NCBI RefSeq assembly: GCF_037975245.1 | Contig: NC_092578.1 | Location: 3,052,501 to 3,116,500 of the forward strand | Direction: 5' to 3' | DNA from: Apostichopus japonicus | Taxonomy: Eukaryota; Echinodermata; Holothuroidea; Aspidochirotida; Stichopodidae | Length of the DNA stretch: 64,000 nt | Shown: piece by piece, positions 14,201 through 26,200 of the stretch | Layout: the number at the start of each line of letters is the position of its first letter | Numbering within the stretch: position 1 is the first letter of the stretch | The notes under the pieces: generated by a model | The model's input: the letters and a program-made list of their open reading frames with translations, nothing else | Databases searched by the model: none | What the model was told of the DNA's origin: nothing | Program-made: the position numbers and the translations under genes

Positions 14201-17200
14201 GCATTAATTAACGAAAGAGAAAGGGTTGTTGCCCAGGCCGAAGGTAGATTATTAGAAAATATTGTAATTTTGAGTCAGTACTTATAGGATATCAAAAGTA
14301 TGAGATTTTAAAAATATGTCATTCAGAGCTTGTTCCTTTTGAGATATTTTGAAATTAGATCATATTTTATGGAAGATGGTGCATTGCACAGAAATCTGTG
14401 ATGTCATACATCAGAGATTGATCAGAGATCTATATAAGAGTAATGAATTTCAGAATTGAAGTATTTAATTAGAAATTTGGATGTAAGTTAAATTATAATT
14501 GATTCACTCTAGGGCCGTTTGATAATCGTAACTGTGTCATTTACGTCATCTCGGAAGACTTTTTCATTTTTTTTTCTCTTCTCAGAAATGAAGACCAAAC
14601 TGGAGTCAGTACACATGGAGGAATTAGCCAAGGTCCGAGCAGCCATGCAAGCTGACTATGATCAATTAGCTAAGGCCAGAGAAGACCTGGATAAAACAAG
14701 GTCGCAGACCGAACAGAGCCTGAAGCAAGAACTGGAGGGACTCAGAGATGCTTTTGAAGACCTGCAGCAGAAATACGTGGACGAGAAAGAATCGGTGGCC
14801 GCAAAGTTCGGCGGGGACGACGCAGACGCAGCAGGATTGATACGGCAGCTTCAACAGGAAGTGGATGAACTTCAGAAGGAGCTGACCAACCAGCGGAGTA
14901 AACTACAGCTGGAGCACTCGGAAGAGCTGGGTAAACTGAGGTCATACTTTGAACAAGAACTTGCGGACACGGAAGAGAAATGGTCCAAGGAGATGGAGAA
15001 CGTAAAGGCAGGTAACACATCTCTGGGTTCCTCATTGGAGGAGCCCGAGCTCAAAGCCGCGAAGATGCCGGACTTTTCTCACTCGTTGATGACTTTGACT
15101 CACATCTCGGACACGGATAGCTCTCCACCCAGATCACCTGTTAAGAACAAGGACATGGAAGCAGAATTCAGACAGCATCTCAGAGGAGACATGGAGAAGG
15201 ATTACCAGAAAGGATTGGAAAATTTGAGAAACGAGTTGGAAAATGACCACAAAGCCGAAACGGCTCGGATCAAGCTGGATTACGAGATAAAACATGAGCA
15301 GGACTTGGAGAGGGAGAAAGAGGCCATGAGGAGAAAACATGAACATGAGAAGCAGATTGAAGAAATGAACCATCTGGAGGCACTGGATAACCTCAGAAAA
15401 GAGTTGGACGACCATCATGCCAAAGAGGTCGCCCGTCTAAGAATGGAACACATGGGCGAGGTCGCAAAACAACTCGAAGAAGAACGAGAGAACGCAAAAC
15501 ATGATTATGATAAGAGACTCTCGGAGGAAGTGGAGGAGATGAAGGCAGAGATTGAGGAGAAGTACAAGACAGAGTTGATGGAGAAAATCAACGAGGAAAA
15601 GGATAGGCAGTCAGAGATGGCGGAGAGACATGCCAATGAACTCGAGAGGTTGCACAAGGAATTTGCCAAAGAGAAGGCAACTGTGGAGAGTAATCTGAAG
15701 GATAGCGTGAGCTCGGAAGTAGCTCAAGTTCTTGCAGACACATCGATCAGCTTTGCAGAAGAGTCAGAGACACAGAGAGAAGAACTTTTTAAGAAGAACG
15801 ATCTGATCGCAATATTAAAGCATGAACTGGCCGAGACCGAAGCGAGAACTCAGAAGCTAAGTGAAGTTATAGATAGCCGAAATGCCGAGGAAGCACAGAA
15901 TCAAACTCAGACCTTTCAGGAAAAATACTCTGGGGAGATTGTAAAGCTTCAGAAACAACTGGAAGAAGAGCAGGCTAAGTTTCAGAAGCTTCAGGAAGAT
16001 GTCCAAAGTGGTGAAGCACCAGAAGTGCAAATGATGAGAGAGAACCTCGTGCAACAGTACGACGGACAACTCGAAATGATTAAGACGACGATGAACGAAG
16101 AATTAGAGACACTGACCAGAATGACGCAGCTGCAGTCTGCTAAAGACCTGGAAGAAATGCAGACCAAGTTTGTCAGTGAACACGAACAGATGATCGAGAG
16201 GTTTGCCGAAGATCAGGAACGAGCCATGGAAGAGGTCAGAGTTCAACACGAGATGGACGTGGAGAACACGAAGAAGCAACTCGTCTGGCAACACGGAGAA
16301 GATAAAAACAAAGAATTGGAAGCACTAGAAGAGAGGCTGCAAGAAGCGAAAGAGCAAGAGATTGCAGATCTAAACACGACACATCAAAAGGAGTTAGAGG
16401 AGATGTCAAAAAGGCAAGAGAAAGAGCTGAACTCACTAAAATCAGAGTACGATGGAAGGTGGAAGCAAGAAAAAGCCAAGATGGACAAAGAACTCGGAGA
16501 GGAGCTGAAACGATTCGACGACGCGGATGCTATCTTGCAACAATTAAGAGAGAATCACGAACAAGAGAAAGTCAGGCTGAAGGATGAGCTAACGACAATC
16601 CACATGGAAAAGTTCAAGGAGGTTACCGACCAGCTGGAGTTGGAACACCAGAAACAGTTGGAGGAGATGAGAGAAGCTACAAAACTAGAGGTGGAGAAAG
16701 AGGCAGGGGAGAAGCTTAAAATATTGGAGGCTGGTCTGGAGGCAGAGAAATCTTCAAAGGGAGAAATGCAGAAGGGACACCTGGAGGAAATTGAACAGAT
16801 GAAGGAAACATTCGATGAGCAATTGAAGAGGGTCAGGTCAGATTTAGATGGAGAATTGGCGACAGCAAAGTCCGAATTGGAGGAAGCCCATCAGCAAGAG
16901 GTTGCGGACATACAGGCTCAGCTTGAAGATGAGACAAGTGGAGGAGTTGAATGACCAGCTGAAAGAAGTGACCGACTTGATGAAACTGGAGCACCAACGC
17001 AAGATGGAACAAGTACTAGAGGAGCATCAGAAACAAGTGGATGATCTGGATAGAGAGAAGGATAAACTCGAAGACGAACTAAGACAAGAGCTGCAGAAGA
17101 TCCAGGAGGAGAAGGATAGAATGATGCAGGAGAATCTGGCCAGCTCGGATGGAGAGAAAGGTAACTGTAATGATATGCACGATTGAACTTATTTAAATGG

Positions 17201-20200
17201 AATGGAGAGGGTTTGGGGGGGGGTGTAAGGGTTACCATCCATATGAAACAACACTCTCTAATAGAAAGAGTTGACCTGTAGGGTACCACCCAACGACCTA
17301 ACCATGTGATGCTGTCAATTATCTGAGGCAATGAGGGATAATCTGTGGCAAATCACTTAACGAAACGGATAATGTATGATATGGGAATTACTGAGACAAA
17401 TGTATCAGAAAGTCTTCACAAATGTCATGTTGATACATATTTGCAAAGTTTGAGATACACACCACAGAAATGTTTCTTCCTATCTGTACCCTCCTCCTTC
17501 TTTGTGGGATAAACTTATGGAATACCTGGAAGATGAAAGTTTTGAAGGATTTCAAATCCTTTGCATCTTCTGTTAATGTAACATTTTTTCAGCAACATTT
17601 GTTAGTGTGTATGCCAAAGTTAGTAGCTTTGTACTGACTGGGCAAAAAGTTTTCCTGTGACTTGTAAAATGAAAGATGATAAGGAGCACCCTCTATATGA
17701 AATTTGACTAACAGAAAGAAATGATGTCAAGGTTTGTAATTGCAAAGATCTTTTATATGTTTTAATTATATTCAATGCCAGAGTGAGTAAACACTACTTC
17801 CAAGACAAAGTGTCCCTCTCATCCGAGTCGAGGTTATATGAAAACTGCTTGTTATAATAAAGTTATAATATTGTTTTTGTCATTTTTCTTTGAAAGGTGC
17901 ATTCGATGCAATTTTGAGGGAACGAGATGAAAAATGGCAGAAAGAGTTGCAAAAGAATGAAGATCAGCATCAACAAGTCTTGCAGAAGTTGTTGGACGAA
18001 ATCAACCAGGTACGGAAATTTACCCATATTTTGACTAAACTTACCCATTTTGGGGGAAATTTGTCCATATTATGAACAGAAAAACTTCGGACGCTTCAAG
18101 TGTAAAAACTTTGTGCTATTTAGCAGACGAACAATTTTATCCACCAAAAGTTATTAACAGATTTGATTTCTTAATCTGATTTCTACTCCATACATTTATG
18201 GTCAGCAGACTCTGTCTTGTGTCAAAATTATCTATCTAGTGTGTACTGCATTTTACGTACAGACTTGAGTAATGTTTAATGCATTAGTTGATGCATTGGT
18301 TGTTGCATATTCATTGAATGATAATCACACTGGAATTGTAGTTTTAAACCTCCAGAAATTAGGGATCGGGAAGAAAAAGATGAAGTGAGGCAATGACCCT
18401 GGGGGTGCAGTGCTAAGACCTTACCTACTTTTGCAGGTTACCTCAGGTCGAGTGCATACAGTACTGTATATTCAGTGGAGACATGGTAGTGTGGTGGTTG
18501 GTAGATTCTCAAACCAGTCAAGCCCTCACAGGGGTCCTCACCCATTTGGTTATTCATATGTGCCTGTTGTGATACAACAATACCTTCAGAACCCTATTTG
18601 TAAAGTTGGAATCAGGCATAATTGACATCCTGACAGTTGTATTTTGGGTGTTAAATCTTGCACAACCTGGTGGTAGCAGTCTAGACTAATATAAGAAAGA
18701 TGAGATCTCAGAAAACATCCGGTAAATCTGTTATTCACCAAAATTGCACCAAAATTTCACCAAGAGCAATGATATGATGTACAAACCTGGTAGGTTTGCG
18801 AATATACGTAAGACTCAAAATTTTCTGTATTGGATTATATGATATAATAACTTCATATAACTCATACATTCAGCCTCTGAAGAAGATCCTGCTAGGATCG
18901 AAACGTCAGGCCCCTCTTACTTTTACACATTGTCTTTAATACACAGGCTCTTTACTGGATAAGCAGATTGCTAACAGTTTTGTTTTATTTTGATATTAAA
19001 ACTTGTTAAGATTAACCAAACTGTTGTAATTACAATGATATACTGCGGGGGAATTCAGTCATATTAAAATATTTCAATGGCTTCCTCAAAATAATACAAC
19101 AGTATATAACCCAATGCAATGTTCTATTTGAAAGCAAGTCTTTGAGTTCAGTCATCACTTTTCATTAATACATTGCTAGTATATTGCTAGTATATTATAG
19201 TATATTGCTAGTATATTACTCAATACAAGATTTCAATTGCTCGAACACCCATCCTACACTCTTTCATCAAATGATCTCTTTCTAGCTAGGAAGGAACGAA
19301 TTAAATCAATTGAGATCATCAACATTTCGTAGTCCAAGATACCTTTCTGTATGAGTAATATCACGTGCATGTAACAAGTCAAAGTGAGAAAAAAAATTCA
19401 GAAATATGCCACTATTTGTGTTATCATAACAAACGAAAAACTTAACCAGCCCAAAGTATTGGCCTAAATTGTGATCGGATTTTTAGTATGAAATAGCATT
19501 TTAAAAAGTAATCAAATTCAACCCGTAAAACTACTTTAGCATTATTGCCTAAAGGTTTCTGTCGGTGGTATTAAACCCTGATATTAGATATTACAGTTGT
19601 GTCAACACAGACCCAGGAATCAGGAAGTATGCCTTGTAAGTTTGGCACATGTCCCATGCAGGAAGTCAGGTATAAATGCTGTTGTACAGTACCATTTAAG
19701 AACGGCTTTTAAAAACAGATGTCTGGACGATTGGACATCTCCGTCCAGTGTTACCATCACAACAAGAAAACATCCAGGATGCTTAAGTTTAAAGCGGTTG
19801 CTTGTGCATACTCCATTCGGTTCATTGTTCAGTAGGATTGCTGTAATGTGGTTGTCTTGTGAACAGTGTATTTATTTGGTAAAATTTTCATCACTTTACC
19901 TGTGAACATGTCACTTACCCCCATCGCACCGATTCTTGTATGCAAGGTAGACCAGCTGATCTGTCCTTTCTGAAATCTCATTGGCTGTTAATAAAATGAT
20001 AGTTATCCCTTCTGCATGGTGTGACAATAGGAGCTGCAGAGGGTCCACAGAAAAGTTGGGATCCATCAAGTGGAAGGGGGTCTGACTTATCTACTCTGTG
20101 AAGACAAGTCAAAACAACCGTGCCCCCCCACCCATGGTAAAGCTAAGGTCATTGATGATATTATCATTATAATAATATTCCTTGGATCTGGTGGTTGTTG

Positions 20201-23200
20201 AAAATTTCTGTCATTGCTACTTTGTGGATAGAAAATCATTGGGAATATATGTAGGACACAGCAACAATGTTTTGTATTCTGTTTATTATGTTAAATCTTT
20301 AGTATTGGTGTATTACATGGTTGTCACATCCAGTTCTAAGAGACCTTATAGCAGGGTGGGGGTGGCAGGGGGCTCTCTACACATTTAAAGCCCAATAGTT
20401 TACACATGAGCAGTGCAGTACACTCTATATCATCCTTTTTTCTGCAATCTATACCATCACTTACAGTACCTACAAAGTTCATTTTCAGTTTATTTTCTGT
20501 TTCGGACTTTCGTGTAATATTCTATACTTGTTGTAGTATCTCTCCATTGACCGGTGTGCTTAAATTCCTCTTTGATCTCATCCGTAAAATGTTCTATAGA
20601 TTTAAATCTTTTCTCTCAAGACAATCATTGACATTCACAGCTGTCAACTCACAGACATACCGTATATTCTGAAGTTTGCCCATAAACTCCACTGCCATCT
20701 CTCTATCTCTCAAATCTAAGAGCTCTTATTTGTTATCTTTGTCTTGCTGTGAGAACGAAAACAACTCAGATTGAAAAGTTCCTCCCAAAAGCTGCGTGGC
20801 AGAACCCATCTGTTTTTTTACTTAAGATAAAGGGTATCAAGTTACCACTTTGACAATCTTGAGAGAGCTCGGTGATAATTGCTAAGAACACCGATCCTTC
20901 ACTACGTAGAACCCGGTCTGACATCAGAGCAAACTTTGACGATGAAAAGTGCAAGGAAGGACTCTTTTATCAGACACGATATCTACCTGCAACTTCTTCG
21001 GGTCGTTTTACAATCCAGGAAATACTAGTTTTGTCATTTAATCTTCCTGTGGGCTGCAGCGTCCCTACTACAAAGGGATTTAATATTCAATAGTACCTGC
21101 ATGAACTTGTACTGTAGTTCTGTTTTTGACATCATTGAAGGGATCAAATTTGAGCGTTACTTACAGTACTGTCAGCAAAGCCTGTAATATTGCTGTGTAA
21201 ACACTCAGCACATGTTGTATGCAACATTCATACAGTATTTTTACATATTGAAGTAAAAAGTTGTCTCATTTTAATGACTTCCTGAAGATTTGTTTGTACA
21301 GTGGTTTTTGTTTTTAAATCCCTTTGTCTTATTATTTGTTGTAACAAAGGCAAGTTGTTGTGGTTGTTGGAAGGCTAGTCTCTGTTGTGTGCTTTTCTTA
21401 ATGGTGTGATGTGTGTAGTATATCCTTCAAGGACAGTGAAAGGGCAGCTCATGCTTTTGGAAAATGGAAAGTGCCTCTTTAATATCGTGAAAGTTCATCT
21501 GTTCACTTCGATGTCATGACTCTTCTGGATAAAATTATACCGTTGCGGAATTTGCATTCCACCAGAACGAAGAATGACTAGGTACTCACTGCCTCCATGG
21601 ATCCATAGTTTTGCTTTGTTACGTTGAGTATTAAAGGTTGAGTCTGAACTTCACAGATCAGAAGATAGTTCCATGCTACCGTTTATTATTGATCATAATA
21701 CAAATAAAGTCATGCTTTAATGATCATCTCCAATAGGCTGGATGGTATACAAGTGTTCCTGATATAGTTGTAAAAGCTCCCCTGGTTAATCTTGTTTTTG
21801 ATTGAAGCCTAAAGTGTATCGCTGATTCCGTTTTAAAATTGAACCAGGTTGGTTACAAACATAGAAAAGTGGCAGGAGTGTTTTGGAAAGTGGTGTGAGC
21901 TTAGGAAACAGTTTGCCAACCAGATCAGCCAATTTTTTTGGTATTCCTTTTGCAAGGAATATTGAGGGTACTCTCAAATCTCTGCCTAGTGAACCTAGAA
22001 CACAAGCACAGGTATTCATAGAATCTTGGATAGTGTTGTGAATTTGACATGATGTACATTTTCCTTCCTTCCATGATTGTTTTGTGCATGTGTGGAATAC
22101 TTCAAGTTTGTTGTTAACATATAGCAAACCATTTCAATGGAACACACTGTATAACACTGTCTAAGAAGAGCTGTTTGTCGTTTGGAAATTAATTCAGTGG
22201 ATATCAGGACATCTAAGCACAGAAGACTTTTTGTTCTTTGAAAGATTTTTATCCCTGATACCAATAATGTCAGCGAGTCTTGGTTTAACAGATCCTCCCA
22301 TAATTTGATGAAATCTTCTTTACCTAAACAGATGGAGACTTTTGAAGTAGACTTTTCTGACCGTTGAATTGTTTTATGATATCCCAAGTTTGTTGTTATA
22401 GAAATAATACCAAGAATTTGAAGTACTTCTAGGGTAGATTCATTCAAATTATCTCTTGTTTGGACTTAGAGCATTACCATGGAGACCGTTGATCCTTAGA
22501 CTGTCATAAACAAGAATTTGCATTTCATACATGTTCATCTTTGGAAGAAATATATGGTTTTCTTGTTTGACTTGTAAGGTTTATGGAAGGGATTGAATAA
22601 AACATGGCTTATGAATGCCACACAGAGACTTATACTGTGGTCTCCATATGCATCTCCTGTAAATTTATATCAACAGGAATTGTGAGAAGGTGACGTTTTC
22701 TGAAAGTGAACTCGCAGATTCTAATATTTAAAGTGGAAAACCCACAGACCTACATGCGGCAATTGCTTTGAATTTCGTGATGGTGAATCTTGTGTTTTGT
22801 CAAAGGGTTGCTACGGTGATTGTCTAGGTGTTTGTTCCTTGTTTTTTAAAGCTTGTATTTTGTAAAATTCTGAAGGGAGAGAAATAGTAAATAATACATC
22901 CAGTTGGGAGATTAATATGGTGAAAAACGTTCAAAATGATGTAATAGTATTTTTGACAATGGATTAACAGTGGTACCCGGTTGGTTGGTGGACTATGGTC
23001 TATTGTTTTATGCAAGTCAAGATTATTGTAGATCTCCTAATTACTAAACGATGTCCAAAACAACACCAATGTCTCCTCCGGGGGGCATCAAATCTCTGCT
23101 ACAAAAATTTGATTCCGGCGATGCATTTAGTCATACGAACCATAGCAGCCAAAGAGATTCCGAACTCGAATTGCTTAGACATTCTGGCCTTGTGAGCAAA

Positions 23201-26200
23201 GCCAGTTCGTATTTGGAGTCACTTTTGGAAGAGGAGAGAGAACTTTTGGAAAGAGAGGGAATTGGTAGCTTGATTCGGGAGTTATTAAAGAGAAAGAAGT
23301 TAGAGGATGGCCAAAATGGGAACCGAAAGGTTGGTATTTTTTTGTTTTCAGTTTTTACTAATTTGATTTTTTTTTAGGTTGGGGGTTGTGTGTTAATCCT
23401 CTGTTAATCTTCCCGCCATGAATACAGCATTATTGTACTGTAAGTACTGCAAAACAGAATTCTTGATGTGATATCAAGCTACATGTGGTTTCTTTAGTGC
23501 ATAAGGGAGGGAGGGAGGGAGGGAGGGAGGGAGGGAGGGAGGGAGGGAGGGAGGGAGGGAGGGAGGGAGGGAGGGAGGGAGGGAGGGAGGGAGGGAGGGA
23601 GGGAGGGAGGGAGGGAGGGAGGGAGGGAGGGAGGGAGGGAGGGAGGGAGGGAGGGAGGGAGGGAGGGAGGGAGGGAGGGAGGGAGGGAGGGAGGGAGGGA
23701 GGGAGGGAGGGAGGGAGGGAGGGAGGGAGGGAGGGAGGGAGGGAGGGAGGGAGGGAGGGAGGGAGGGAGGGAGGGAGGGAGGGAGGGAGGGAGGGAGGGA
23801 GGGAGGGAGGGAGGGAGGGAGGGAGGGAGGGAGGGAGGGAGGGAGGGAGGGAGGGAGGGAGGGAGGGAGGGAGGGAGGGAGGGAGGGAGGGAGGGAGGGA
23901 GGGAGGGAGGGAGGGAGGGAGGGAGGGGTGTTACCATAGTCCATTTAACATACAGTAACTCTTCCTATATTTAAGTTTTCTGACCAGCTTAAAATGACTC
24001 TTGTGCACAGATCGAAAGAAATGTTGGATGGGATTAAACCGGGTAACAGACCATTGTAAAGTTATAGTTTAATTAACATGAACATGGATGGGTGCAAAGT
24101 TCGGATGTTATGACATTTTACTATAAAGAGGAAAGGGGACAAGGGTGTGGGGTTGAAAAGGGCTTGGCATAGAAATCTTTAATAACTTTTAAAAACAGAA
24201 AACATACTGCAGTACATTCAAATTATGTTCACACCTTCGTTTTAAACTGTGTTTTCCAAAATATTAATTTGCTTGTGGTACAAGACCTCTTACTATCCAT
24301 TGATCCACCTAAACCCACCCCTCCCTTCCACCCCTTGCTCCCTAATCCCATTCTCCTTCCCAATGCCATCACCCTCAGTTGACCCTAAAGTCTTCTGTCC
24401 ATCAGAGCAATTGTCGTGTCATTTGGACTTACTTTTCCACATACAATACATTTCTATAAATTTATCATGATATAACTAAGGCATCCATGCCGAAAATTTC
24501 TTTCTGGTGATTCTGAGTATAGTGTGAGGAGTCTTACTGTATTAAGTCAAATATTTCTATTGATCCAAGGACAATGAGGAAGAAGATAATGAACTCCACC
24601 TTGTAACGAATATTGATCGTATTCGATGACGGCATCCTGTTATTATAAACTGTGACCATTTCACTTCCATCTTTGCCAGTCCGTAAATTAACTGCACGAA
24701 CCAAAAACATACGTAAAACATGCTGCATTAAAAGTTTTCTGTACATATCTATATGTGTGTGTGTGTGTGTGTATATAAGTACTAGATTCATTCTGTGAAT
24801 GGACTGTAGCCTGTCATAGCTACAGTACAACTGTATGTATTAGTAGTACGTAGAACCGTCCTTGTTACTGTGGTGGTTTTCGTTTGTTAGTACAGTCGTA
24901 TATGTACAACCATACAGCCATATATGTACGTAGTATACAAGTACCTATACTTGACTAATGCAGCCCTGGATGTATAGGATCAAGAGTTACATATCTTTCC
25001 TGTGTAAGTACAGCAGTATGATTCAGTTCTTAGTTTATGTTCAATATGTAGCCTTTTTACTGTACTATTTATAAGGAAATAGATCATTTCTTACAAAAGG
25101 AAATTGAAAGGTGTTAGTTTGCTTTATAATATCTTTAATGGTCTTATTGAGTAAACTAATATATTAATGAAGTATATAGGTGAAACATATATTACCACAA
25201 TGCTGTTATTATAGAAAGGAAAAATGACAGATAAATTCTTTTTGTGACTAGATTCTTACAAAACTGTTGCTTACTGTATTTTATAAACCGTATCGTTGCC
25301 ATCAAAATTTTCATTTGCGGCATCGCCTGCCTTGTTTGATGCATCATCTTGTGGATTCACTTTCTCCTTCTGTACTACTGTAAGTACTCAAGTTTGTACC
25401 AAGTGCTCAATTTTGTACCAAGTACAGTACAGCATTGTGTCTGTACTCAGTCTGTAATGAGTACACAGTCTTTACTCATCACTCAAGTTCTGTGTATATT
25501 TAAATGTTTCTGCTTGGTGCAATAATCGTTCATTTCCAGAGAGGTGTTTGCCATACTGTTCATGAAAGTGCAGGAACGATCGTGAATGGGTGCCATGTTG
25601 ATCCCAATCATGATTGTCATAAACCTACAAGCAAGATGCCAACATTTTCATGTCGGTGACCTCAAAATTTATTCTTATTTTGTTCAGAGCTCTAGATATG
25701 GGTTTATCCCAGTGTTCCCTCCCCCTGTACCCATAAAGCATTCCGGCTCTCAACGTTAAAAAATGTCCACAAATAACGTTTTGTGTAAAATATGTCAATC
25801 GAGGTATGATACAATACTTACAACTTGTAAGTGATGGAAACATAAGATTCTTGCGGTATATATAGGATAGAAAAGAGATCTGGTTATTTGCCTCTTCAAA
25901 TAGTACAGATGCATTCAATATAATGCGGATTCTTAATATATTATCTGCATATCCAGATATGTACAAAGAAAGCCATGTAGGCCTATACTTGTATATTGAT
26001 CGATAGAAACATTACAAATGAAAGCGTGCCTGCAAGGTACTGTATATTGCGCACGTCGAACAGCTATGTACAATTTGTTATAGTGTTTTGACTCTAATTG
26101 TACATTCCATCATTTAATGCTTCAACGAACAGACTCTTTTTCTATACCAAAACTACTTCATTCCTTCTGCAATAGACAACCGGTAAATAAACTTCATTGT

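Larger units (their letters stand above)
18010..23029 (+). other. First part of the 12.5-kb intron
   Basis: No exon of the gene. It holds a hammerhead-like motif (18877-18907), a shared repeat (18945-18991) and a minus-strand coding-like stretch (21786-22447). A slightly CpG-richer patch at about 20860-21070 has an open frame without the gene's style. The final few hundred bases may hold the promoter of the alternative exon, but I see no decisive core element. Confidence 0.5.

Noticed and set aside
14519-14585. Upstream extension of the exon 6 frame as a start of translation
   Set aside because: It begins at TTG in the intron and includes the polypyrimidine tract and acceptor of exon 6.
15134-15418. 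Minus-strand frames across exon 6 (also 14742-15035, 15857-16069, 16236-16436)
   Set aside because: Antisense shadows of the Glu/Lys-rich coding sequence.
16848-17186. Separate short gene starting at 16848
   Set aside because: Its first 80 bases lack the gene's style; only from about 16929 is it the continuing coiled coil of exon 6 after the frameshift, and its end runs through the donor.
20872-21093. Frame IIAKNTDPSLRRTRSDIRAN as a possible exon
   Set aside because: No acceptor with pyrimidine tract, no phase fit between exons 7 and 8, no coiled-coil character.
23474-23958. Long frames of repeating GREG or PPSL on both strands
   Set aside because: They are translations of the perfect (GGGA)n tract.
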